Below, piece by piece: positions 1 to 6,149 of a stretch of 6,547 bases of DNA. Each line of letters starts with the position of its first letter. Position 1 is the first letter of the stretch. A program made the translations under genes and the position numbers. The stretch comes from Robiginitomaculum sp. Its GTDB lineage: Bacteria; Pseudomonadota; Alphaproteobacteria; Caulobacterales; Maricaulaceae. A model generated the notes under the pieces. The model ran no database searches. It was not told the origin of the DNA and worked only from the letters and a program-made list of their open reading frames with translations. The stretch is from assembly GCA_027071965.1 (NCBI GenBank), contig JALSYJ010000346.1:1-6547 (forward strand). The letters run 5' to 3'.

Positions 1-1
1 C

Positions 2-1273
2 GTGGAAATTTACCCTGGCATGGCAGCCTCCGAAGTCTTGTACAATGAGGATGGCGCCGTACGCGGAGTTGTTGCCGGAGTATTTGGCCGTGCTGCTGAT
101 GGTCATGAAAAGCCGGAATTTGAGCCGGGCATGGAATTGCTGGGCAAATATGTATTGCTTGGCGAAGGTGCGCGCGGCTCATTGTCCAAGCAAATCATTA
201 CCAAATTTGCTTTGCAGGAAAGCTCCGAACCGCAAAAATTCGGGCTTGGTATTAAGGAATTGTGGCAAGTAAAGCCGGAAAAACACAACCCTGGTCTCGT
301 GCAGCATACCTTTGGCTGGCCTTTGGATAACAAGACCGGTGGTGGATCCTTTCTTTATCACTTTGACGATAATCTGGTTGCTGTCGGCATGGTGGTGCAT
401 CTTAATTACAAGAATCCGTACCTGTCGCCATATGAAGAATTTCAGCGACTAAAAACCCATGATGCAATTAAAGAAACACTTAGTGGCGGAAAGCGCATTT
501 CCTATGGCGCGCGGGCCTTGACCGAAGGTGGCTATCAATCAGTGCCAAAGCTGTGCTTTCCTGGCGGCGCATTAATTGGCTGTTCTGCCGGATTTATGAA
601 TCTGCCCAGAATTAAGGGTTCCCACAACGCCATGCGCAGCGGTTATCAGGCAGCCGAGGCGACATTTGCGGCAATCGGTGCCGGCCGCAGCGGTGATGAA
701 TTACATGAATATGATACTGGCTGGCGCAAAAGTGAAATTGGCCGTGAGTTAAAGAAAGTAAGAAACGCCAAACCTCTATGGTCAAAATTCGGGACAATGC
801 TTGGGGGTATCATGCTCACGGGAGTGGATCTTTGGAGCAATACCATATTTGGGTCATTCTCTGTTTTTGGCACAATGAAGCATGGTAAAACCGATGCCGA
901 AAGCACAGAAACTGCCGATAAGCACCAACCAATTTCCTATCCAAAACCCGATGGTGTCTTGACCTTTGATCGGCTTACATCTGTTTCATTCTCGGCAACC
1001 AATCACGAAGAAGATCAGCCCGTGCATCTGGTTTTGGCGGATGCCTCGGTTCCGGTATCAGTAAATCTGGCCAAATTTGCCGGGCCCTCGCAGCGGTTTT
1101 GTCCTGCAGGTGTTTACGAGTTCATAACCGATGATAACAGCGGCGAAGTCCGTTTCCAGATTAACGCGCAAAACTGCGTTCACTGCAAAACATGCGACAT
1201 TAAAGATCCAAGCCAGAATATCACCTGGGTGTGCCCGGAAGGCGGTGGCGGGCCCAATTATCCTAATATGTAA
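2..1273 (+). CDS. Electron transfer flavoprotein:ubiquinone oxidoreductase (ETF-QO), C-terminal part, cut by the window edge
   Basis: This inner-membrane-associated flavo-iron-sulfur enzyme takes electrons from reduced ETF, fed by acyl-CoA and other dehydrogenases, and passes them to ubiquinone. The visible 423 residues lack about 130 N-terminal residues, including the GxGxxG FAD-binding fold, so the first GTG is almost certainly an internal valine. The fragment contains the second FAD-contact segment LLGEGARGSLSKQ (about residues 52-64) and the conserved PRIKGSHNAMRSG stretch (about 202-214). At the C-terminus four cysteines at fragment positions 367, 392, 395 and 398 have the 25-3-3 spacing of the ETF-QO 4Fe-4S ligands. 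They lie in CPAGVYE and CVHCKTCDIKDPSQNI, followed by the family's CPEGGGGPNYPNM ending. The C-terminus is complete and the frame is intact. The next gene starts 69 bases downstream on the same strand, with no clear terminator between. I am very sure of the family. Confidence 0.97.
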   Translation: MEIYPGMAASEVLYNEDGAVRGVVAGVFGRAADGHEKPEFEPGMELLGKYVLLGEGARGSLSKQIITKFALQESSEPQKFGLGIKELWQVKPEKHNPGLVQHTFGWPLDNKTGGGSFLYHFDDNLVAVGMVVHLNYKNPYLSPYEEFQRLKTHDAIKETLSGGKRISYGARALTEGGYQSVPKLCFPGGALIGCSAGFMNLPRIKGSHNAMRSGYQAAEATFAAIGAGRSGDELHEYDTGWRKSEIGRELKKVRNAKPLWSKFGTMLGGIMLTGVDLWSNTIFGSFSVFGTMKHGKTDAESTETADKHQPISYPKPDGVLTFDRLTSVSFSATNHEEDQPVHLVLADASVPVSVNLAKFAGPSQRFCPAGVYEFITDDNSGEVRFQINAQNCVHCKTCDIKDPSQNITWVCPEGGGGPNYPNM

Positions 1274-1303
1274 TCATTACATTTTGGAATATCCGCAATA
1301 AAG

Positions 1304-1330
1304 GGCTTGCTTGCCTGCTTTAGACAAGCC
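1304..1330. repeat. Short inverted repeat in the spacer before the TPR gene
   Basis: GGCTTG at 1304-1309 is the reverse complement of CAAGCC at 1325-1330, with a 15-base loop. No T-run follows, so this is not an intrinsic terminator. It ends 12 bases before the chosen ATG of the TPR gene, so in RNA it could lie in the leader of that gene. The left side contains TTGCTTGCC (1307-1315), a 9-mer also present in the palindrome at 6083-6099. A six-base stem with a long loop can easily arise by chance. Confidence 0.3.
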
Positions 1331-1342
1331 AAGCATGGTAAT

Positions 1343-3070
1343 ATGAAAAAAGCTCCATTACGATCTATATTCCTGCTGCTGCCCGTTGTGGCGGTCATGG
1401 CTTTGGCGGGCTGTTCCACTACCAAGGGTCTTGGTAAATCATTTGGCCTGACCAGTGAGCCCTCCTCACCCTATGGCGATTATTTGCTTGCCCGCTATGC
1501 AAGTTCCGAAGCCGATGTAAGTGCTGCAGCTAAATACTATATGCGAGCCTTGAAAAAAGACCCGGCCAATAATGAACTGCGCCAGCGCGTGCTGCTAAGT
1601 TCGGTATTTGCCAGTGATGTTAAACAGGCTGCTGCACAGGCTAAGGTTATTTTGGAAACCAATCCGGATGATCGTCTGGCGCGGTTGATTCTTGCAGCCG
1701 ATGAAATTGCCAAAAAACAATATGCAGATGCTGTTATAACCCTTGAGGGCAGTAAGCTCGGGCCATTAAATCAGGTTATTGGCGGAATAGTACAGGCCTG
1801 GGCCTTGCATGGTATCGGCAACACAGATGCCGCAATCACATCTCTGGATGATGTGGCCATGGCTCCGGTTTTGGGAAACTTTGCCTTGTTCCACAAGGCA
1901 TTGATTCTGTCTCAGGCCGGTCTGGAAGAGCAGGCAGACACCGCATTTGATGACGCTATGTCCCGGGGCTTGCTGACATCTCGTACTGCCTATGGCTGGG
2001 CTTCTGCGCAATTGGCAAGAGGCAATAGAAGCGAGGCATTAAAACTGCTTAACAGCCGACTTAGCTACAATAAATATGAAATAGAGGCCCGCTATCTTTT
2101 GGCGCAGGCTCAATCAGATAAGCGTGTTATGCCTGCGTTTTCAACCGTAAGGGAAGGTGCTGCCGAGGGATTCTTTGGACTGGGCCGGGCCATGGCGGAA
2201 AGATCACTGCATGAATTGGCCATTATTTATCTTGAACTGGCATTACATATAGATCCCGGACATGATGCGGTGCGTGAACTGCTGGGTCGTCTTTATAATG
2301 TTCAAAACAGAACCGATGATGCCTTGCGAATGTTTGCCTCGGTCAAAAAGAACCAGCCATGGTATTTGCAGGCGCAGCTTGATCTGGCCAATACGCTGTT
2401 TCAGGCAAACCGGCGCGAAGAAGGACTTGCCAGCCTGCTGAAATTAAATGAAGAAGCCCCACAAGAGCGGGTGAAACGGGCTTTGGCTGCGGCATTGCAG
2501 GCAGACAAACAATATGAAGCAGCCTTGAAGCTTTATGTTGAATTGATTGATGAAAGCCCTGAGGAAGAAGAGGATTGGCGCCTGTATTTTGCCCGCGCTG
2601 TTTGTCTTGAAAGAATAGGACAATGGCGTGAGGCGGTACCATATTTCAGGAAAAGCCTGAAGCTAAACCCTGATCAGGCAGAGGTATTAAACTATCTTGG
2701 CTATACCTTTGTTGATAATCAGGAAAATCTGGAAGAGGGATTTGATCTGATAAGAAAGGCAATCGCACTTGCCCCTACTGCTGGCTATATTGTCGATTCT
2801 CTGGGCTGGGGTTATTATCAACTACAAAGATATGAAGAGGCAGTAACCGAGCTGGAAAAAGCAGTGCAATTGGAACCGGCAGAGCCTACGATCAATGATC
2901 ATCTGGGTGATGCGTATTGGCAGGTTGGCCGCAAGCTGGAAGCCAGGTTCCAGTGGCAGCGGGTATTGTCTCTTGAGCCTGATGACGAAGTAGATCTGGA
3001 AATGGTACGCTCTAAAATCGAAAACGGGCTGCCGGATGTGAAAGCGATCAGTGTCACTGTTGGAAACTAG
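1343..3070 (+). CDS. TPR-repeat lipoprotein, predicted to be in the cell envelope
   Basis: This 575-residue protein begins MKKAPLRS, followed by a hydrophobic stretch and the lipobox LAGC, which makes Cys24 the likely lipidated residue. Serine at +2 argues against inner-membrane retention and for the outer membrane facing the periplasm. The ATG at 1343 was chosen because it gives a normal signal peptide; a TTG at 1307 would add 12 residues in front of the charged n-region. No strong ribosome binding site is visible. The rest is mostly helical repeat. Clear TPR units lie at about residues 47-78 and, in tandem, at about 412-445, 446-479, 480-514 and 515-547, with recognisable phrases such as YIVDSLGWGYYQLQRYEEA and INDHLGDAYWQVGRKLEA. 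The region between has degenerate repeats. TPR domains bind proteins, so a scaffold or assembly role is plausible, but the specific function is unknown. Its end overlaps the ispE start by 20 bases. Confidence 0.92.
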   Translation: MKKAPLRSIFLLLPVVAVMALAGCSTTKGLGKSFGLTSEPSSPYGDYLLARYASSEADVSAAAKYYMRALKKDPANNELRQRVLLSSVFASDVKQAAAQAKVILETNPDDRLARLILAADEIAKKQYADAVITLEGSKLGPLNQVIGGIVQAWALHGIGNTDAAITSLDDVAMAPVLGNFALFHKALILSQAGLEEQADTAFDDAMSRGLLTSRTAYGWASAQLARGNRSEALKLLNSRLSYNKYEIEARYLLAQAQSDKRVMPAFSTVREGAAEGFFGLGRAMAERSLHELAIIYLELALHIDPGHDAVRELLGRLYNVQNRTDDALRMFASVKKNQPWYLQAQLDLANTLFQANRREEGLASLLKLNEEAPQERVKRALAAALQADKQYEAALKLYVELIDESPEEEEDWRLYFARAVCLERIGQWREAVPYFRKSLKLNPDQAEVLNYLGYTFVDNQENLEEGFDLIRKAIALAPTAGYIVDSLGWGYYQLQRYEEAVTELEKAVQLEPAEPTINDHLGDAYWQVGRKLEARFQWQRVLSLEPDDEVDLEMVRSKIENGLPDVKAISVTVGN

Positions 3071-3995
3071 CCAATACCGGAAGGTTAAAGAATTTGCCGC
3101 CGCCAAGATAAATATCTCATTGGCTGTGGGCCCGTTACAGCCAGACGGCTTTCACCCTATCGACAGTCTGGTTGCGTTTGCAGATATTGGTGATGAGCTG
3201 GAGTTTTGTCCGGCATCGGAACTGGAGCTTAAAATCCATGGCCCGTTTGCAAAGGATATTCCAGCAGATGACACTAATCTGGTGATCCGTGCTGCCAGAT
3301 TATTATTAGAAAGCCATTGTCCATCAATGTCTGGGGCTTCTATTTATTTGCAAAAAAACCTACCACCAGCCAGCGGGATTGGTGGCGGCAGCGCTGATGC
3401 CGCAGCCACTCTTCGCGGGCTAAACCGGCTATGGAGCATTGGCTTGTCCTTGGAGGAAATGGCCAAAGTCGGGGCCTCTTTGGGCTCTGATATCCCGGTT
3501 TGCGTTTTCGGGGGGGCAGCCGACAACGGCAACTGGTTTCATATGCAAGGGCGCGGAGAACAATTGCAGGTATTAGATGCGCAACCGGCTTTTTTTGCTC
3601 TTTTGGTTAATCCGGCAGTGGCAGTTTCTACGGCTTTGGTCTTTGCTGAATTTGACAAGATGATAAAGCAGCCTCCGCTTCAAACGGTGCTTAATTTGCA
3701 AGATTGTGAAAACGATTTGACCCATGCTGCAATAACACTTGCACCAGAAATATCTCTGGCATTACAGGAGCTTGATAAGCTAATGCCACAAAAGCCGGCC
3801 CAGATGTGCGGCTCTGGTGCAACTTGTATGGCAAGGTTTTATAGCCAGGAACAGGCCAGATGCGCTGCTAAAGCCTTGCGAGCAGCTTACCCGCACTGGT
3901 GGATAAAAACCGTTAACATTGGCGCCAGCGCACAGATTGACAGATCTGGTGCCAAAGAACAGTTTGGTCATAATCCAGAGCTTAAAAGAAAGTAA
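3051..3995 (+). CDS. ispE: 4-diphosphocytidyl-2-C-methyl-D-erythritol kinase (IspE)
   Basis: IspE is the cytosolic GHMP-family kinase that phosphorylates the 2-hydroxyl of CDP-methylerythritol with ATP, the fourth step of the MEP pathway to IPP and DMAPP. The 314 residues fall slightly above the usual 280-300. Visible family marks are FAAAKINISL with the conserved Lys19, PDGFHPIDS (31-39), and the glycine-rich ATP loop LPPASGIGGGSADAAA (104-119). Also present are GSDIPV with the catalytic-type Asp147, NDL (221-223) and the C-terminal GHMP motif MCGSGATCM (252-260). The GTG at 3051 lies inside the last codons of the TPR gene. No ATG precedes Lys19; TTG at 3060 is the alternative and would still leave the motif whole. 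No good ribosome binding site is visible, so translation is probably coupled to the TPR gene. Three seven-base homopolymers occur inside the gene (A 3352-3358, G 3510-3516, T 3590-3596), yet the frame stays open. The next gene starts five bases after the stop. Confidence 0.97.
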   Translation: MSLLETSQYRKVKEFAAAKINISLAVGPLQPDGFHPIDSLVAFADIGDELEFCPASELELKIHGPFAKDIPADDTNLVIRAARLLLESHCPSMSGASIYLQKNLPPASGIGGGSADAAATLRGLNRLWSIGLSLEEMAKVGASLGSDIPVCVFGGAADNGNWFHMQGRGEQLQVLDAQPAFFALLVNPAVAVSTALVFAEFDKMIKQPPLQTVLNLQDCENDLTHAAITLAPEISLALQELDKLMPQKPAQMCGSGATCMARFYSQEQARCAAKALRAAYPHWWIKTVNIGASAQIDRSGAKEQFGHNPELKRK

Positions 3996-4000
3996 TTTGA

Positions 4001-5023
4001 ATGCCTGAGCCAGATGTTATTTTAGTATTGCGGGTCGTAATTTTAACGGGAATTATTTGTGGCTTAATAAGCTGGCTGCTGGCTCGCTATAGTATTCAGG
4101 CTATCCCAAATCGCCGATCTGCCCATCAAACACCAATTGCAACCGCAGGCGGGCTGGCATTGATAATTGCGGTGGGTGCGGGGGTTATGGCGCTTGATGT
4201 TGGTGCAGAGATTGACACTACTTTACTTCATGTAGTGCTTGGACTTTCCGGCATGTCTGCGGCCTTGGGGTTTATTGATGATATCCGTGAAGTTCCGGCA
4301 AAACTAAAGTTTGGACTGCTTGGTCTGATATCGCTGATTGCCGCATTTTATCTGGGCCCGGTAAATGTGCTTCCACTGGATGGAATAAAATTGCAATTGC
4401 CATGGCTGCTGGCTATGGCAGGAACGGGATTGTGGGTCTTTACCATGGTCAACTCTGTTAATTTCATGGATGGTGGTGATGGCGTAGTGCCATTAAGCTC
4501 GCTGGTGGCGACTGCTGGCATGCTGGTACTTTCTGTGCTGTTTGAGAACTGGCTGGTTTTCTGGTTAACCCTGTTATTAGTGGCAGGTTTAATAGGGTTT
4601 TTGCCATTTAATACCCCAAAGGCACGGCTGTTCCTTGGTGACACCGGCTCCCTTTTTATTGGAACCTGGCTGGCGGCAAATGCCTTATTGTTAATTAAGG
4701 GTGGCCCGGAATCTGCTGTTTGGCTCATGCCATTGATGTTTATGCCATATTTGTCTGATGTATTATTGACCATGGCATGGCGATTACGACAGCGACATAA
4801 TTTGTTACAGGCGCACAACGATCATTTGTACCAGCTTGCCATAAAAGCCGGGCAGCCACATATACGGGTTGCTCTGTCACTAAGTGTCCAGATTGGCCTT
4901 AGCAGCTTTCTGGCTATATTGTTATATGGTTCAGCAACCAGTGCTTTTTTAGGTTTTGCCGCAAGCGCTGTTTTTGCCTTGCTGGTGCATTGGCAGCTTC
5001 GCCATACAAGAAAAGCTCAGTAA
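4001..5023 (+). CDS. GT4-family (MraY/WecA/WbpL-like) polyprenyl-phosphate sugar-1-phosphate transferase
   Basis: This 340-residue protein is very hydrophobic, with roughly ten to eleven membrane segments. Members of the family move a HexNAc-1-phosphate from a UDP-sugar onto undecaprenyl phosphate at the inner membrane, starting O-antigen, exopolysaccharide or other envelope glycans. Motifs in order are PNRRSAHQTP (36-45), the magnesium-site Asp pair in FIDDIREVPAK (91-101), NSVNFMDGGDG (151-161), PFNTPKARLFLGDTGS (202-217) and the late cytoplasmic HNDHLYQL (272-279). These fit the WecA/WbpL branch better than MraY. The segment after the first motif reads PIATAGG, where many WbpL-type enzymes have PTPRGGG, so it is a somewhat divergent member. 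The sugar cannot be told from the sequence. ATG at 4001 follows ispE by five bases with only a weak purine-rich AAAGAAAG ahead of it, implying co-transcription. Its stop overlaps the convergent gene's stop region by seven bases. No glycosyltransferase neighbours are in view. Confidence 0.92.
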   Translation: MPEPDVILVLRVVILTGIICGLISWLLARYSIQAIPNRRSAHQTPIATAGGLALIIAVGAGVMALDVGAEIDTTLLHVVLGLSGMSAALGFIDDIREVPAKLKFGLLGLISLIAAFYLGPVNVLPLDGIKLQLPWLLAMAGTGLWVFTMVNSVNFMDGGDGVVPLSSLVATAGMLVLSVLFENWLVFWLTLLLVAGLIGFLPFNTPKARLFLGDTGSLFIGTWLAANALLLIKGGPESAVWLMPLMFMPYLSDVLLTMAWRLRQRHNLLQAHNDHLYQLAIKAGQPHIRVALSLSVQIGLSSFLAILLYGSATSAFLGFAASAVFALLVHWQLRHTRKAQ

Positions 5024-6036
5024 CCGCGCTTTACAACAAAATCACACAAATCCAGTAAACAATCCCGGCACGGGCCAGGCTCAAACATGCTCAAGGATTC
5101 TTTGGCCGTTTCGCTAAAGGCAATTGCCCGCTCCATAGTCTCTTGCAAACCGTTATGACGTTCAATCAATTGTCCGGCTTTTTCAAGATCGGACTCACTG
5201 CGCTCATCTGCGTCCAGTATGTCTTCCCACCATTTTCGCTCACTTTGGCTGCCGGAGTGATAAGCAATACTAAGAGGGAGGGTTATTTTACCCTCAAAAA
5301 AATCATCACCAACCTGTTTGCCTAATTTTGAATTCAGGCCTTGATAATCCAGCACATCGTCAACTAGTTGAAATGCCATGCCCAGTGATCTTCCAAATTG
5401 ATCAAGAGCTTGCTGCTGTTTTGTTCCGGCGTTGGCAATAACTGCAGAAACGCTGGCGGCGGCGGCAAATAATTCTGCAGTTTTAGCCTCGGCAATGGCC
5501 AGATATTCCTGTTTGGGTAGATCCAGATTTCCAATTGCTGCAAGCTGGCGAACCTCTCCTTCGGCAATGATGGATGAAGCGCGGGATAAAATATCCAGAA
5601 CCGGCAAATGACCAGTTTCAACCATTAAGGCAAAAGAACGGGCAAACAAAAAATCACCAACCAGAACACTGGCAGAATTGCCCCATAGCCGGTTGGCCGC
5701 CGGCCGCCCCCGTCGCAACTTAGAACCATCAACAATATCATCGTGCAAAAGGGTGGCTGAATGAATAAATTCTACAGCCGTTGCCAGTCTGATCGGGTTA
5801 TCTCCCTCAACCTGCAGCATTTTTGAAGTGGCCAGAGTAATCATTGGGCGCAGGCGCTTGCCGCCAGCATCAACCAGATGAGTTGCCAGATCTGGAATCA
5901 TCCCCACCGGGCTTTGCATCTTAGCGTGAATCAGATCATTGACCTTTTGCAGATCATCCGCAACCAGAATTGCCAGTCGCTTGGCCGGGCTCTCACCGTG
6001 AACCTGCGTATACATTTGTTGCAAACTCACGCCCAC
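5017..6036 (-). CDS. ispB: Long-chain all-trans polyprenyl diphosphate synthase (octaprenyl- or decaprenyl-type, ubiquinone side chain)
   Basis: This trans-isoprenyl synthase extends an allylic diphosphate with IPP units to make the side chain of ubiquinone. The open frame reaches 6249, but GTG at 6036 is the best start: AAAAGGA (6043-6049 on the complement) sits six bases upstream, and it gives 339 residues, close to the usual size of alphaproteobacterial homologues, beginning MGVSLQQMY. ATG at 6015 is the alternative (332 residues). Visible motifs are GGKRLRPM (about 58-65), the first aspartate-rich motif LLHDDIVD (Asp 99, 100, 103) followed by LRRGRPAAN, and the second motif QLVDDVLDY (Asp 226, 227, 230). 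Near the C-terminus are GDDFFEGKITLPL and a KRGY ending. The fifth residue before the first aspartate motif is alanine rather than an aromatic, as expected for long-chain products. Exact chain length cannot be read. It converges on the GT4 gene and diverges from the methyltransferase gene. Confidence 0.95.
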   Translation of the reverse strand: MGVSLQQMYTQVHGESPAKRLAILVADDLQKVNDLIHAKMQSPVGMIPDLATHLVDAGGKRLRPMITLATSKMLQVEGDNPIRLATAVEFIHSATLLHDDIVDGSKLRRGRPAANRLWGNSASVLVGDFLFARSFALMVETGHLPVLDILSRASSIIAEGEVRQLAAIGNLDLPKQEYLAIAEAKTAELFAAAASVSAVIANAGTKQQQALDQFGRSLGMAFQLVDDVLDYQGLNSKLGKQVGDDFFEGKITLPLSIAYHSGSQSERKWWEDILDADERSESDLEKAGQLIERHNGLQETMERAIAFSETAKESLSMFEPGPCRDCLLDLCDFVVKRGY

Positions 6037-6042
6037 CCCAAG

Positions 6043-6049
6043 TCCTTTT
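6043..6049 (-). promoter_or_regulatory. Ribosome binding site that decides the start of the polyprenyl diphosphate synthase
   Basis: On the complementary strand the sequence reads AAAAGGA, then six bases, then GTG (6036-6034). This is the best Shine-Dalgarno match and spacing seen for any gene in the window. It favours the GTG at 6036 over the GTG at 6030 (12 bases away) and the ATG at 6015 (27 bases away). Confidence 0.65.
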
Positions 6050-6065
6050 GCGTAAAATATCCTCT

Positions 6066-6094
6066 TGTATAGGGATTTGCGGTTTGCTTGCCAA
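6066..6094 (-). promoter_or_regulatory. Candidate sigma-70 promoter for the polyprenyl diphosphate synthase
   Basis: Read on the complement, TTGGCA (6094-6089) matches the -35 consensus in five of six bases. After exactly 17 bases comes TATACA (6071-6066), four of six for the -10. Transcription would start near 6059, giving a leader of about 23 bases before the GTG at 6036 that includes the ribosome binding site. The -35 hexamer lies at the centre of the palindrome at 6083-6099. The call rests on consensus match alone. Confidence 0.5.
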
Positions 6095-6099
6095 GCAAA
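6083..6099. repeat. Perfect 17-base palindrome, possible operator, in the divergent spacer
   Basis: TTTGCTTG (6083-6090), one central base, then its exact reverse complement CAAGCAAA (6092-6099). The flanking bases do not pair. It lies between two divergent genes and covers the predicted -35 box of the synthase promoter, a usual place for a dimeric repressor to bind. It has no T-run on either side that would make it a terminator. The cognate regulator is unknown and no regulator gene is in the window. Confidence 0.5.
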
Positions 6100-6104
6100 T
6101 GAAT

Positions 6105-6133
6105 GTGATATGTTTGATAAATGTTGCAATAAA
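6105..6133 (+). promoter_or_regulatory. Weak candidate promoter for the TrmN6-type methyltransferase
   Basis: GTGATA (6105-6110, four of six against TTGACA) and AATAAA (6128-6133, four of six against TATAAT) are separated by 17 bases, with a TG one base before the -10 as in extended -10 promoters. The predicted start near 6140 would leave a leader of only about ten bases. The region is AT-rich, so chance matches are easy; this is a tentative call. Confidence 0.25.
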
Positions 6134-6149
6134 ACAGGTTTGAAAGTTA

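Noticed and set aside
646..906. 86-residue minus-strand open frame inside the ETF-QO gene
   Set aside because: It is antisense to well-conserved ETF-QO coding sequence, with no ribosome binding site or domain that I recognise.
1311..1344. Promoter for the TPR gene from TTGCCT and the AT-rich bases near the ATG
   Set aside because: No -10-like hexamer stands at a proper distance; the TAATAT at 1339-1344 overlaps the start codon.
2343..2642. 99-residue minus-strand open frame inside the TPR gene
   Set aside because: It is antisense to the TPR coding region, with no independent support.
4348..4818. 156-residue open frame on the minus strand inside the GT4 gene
   Set aside because: It lies fully antisense to a gene with clear motifs, has a low-complexity composition without recognisable domains, and is explained as a shadow of the coding strand.
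5064..5074. Small CCCG/CGGG hairpin just past the GT4 stop as a terminator
   Set aside because: It has only four base pairs, no T-run follows, and it lies in the coding sequence of the convergent synthase.
5278..5302. Stem GAGGGT/ACCCTC beside a seven-base run as an intrinsic terminator
   Set aside because: On the plus strand the stem is followed by A, not T; on the minus strand the T-run comes before the stem. The bases encode the conserved DDFFEGKITLPL region.
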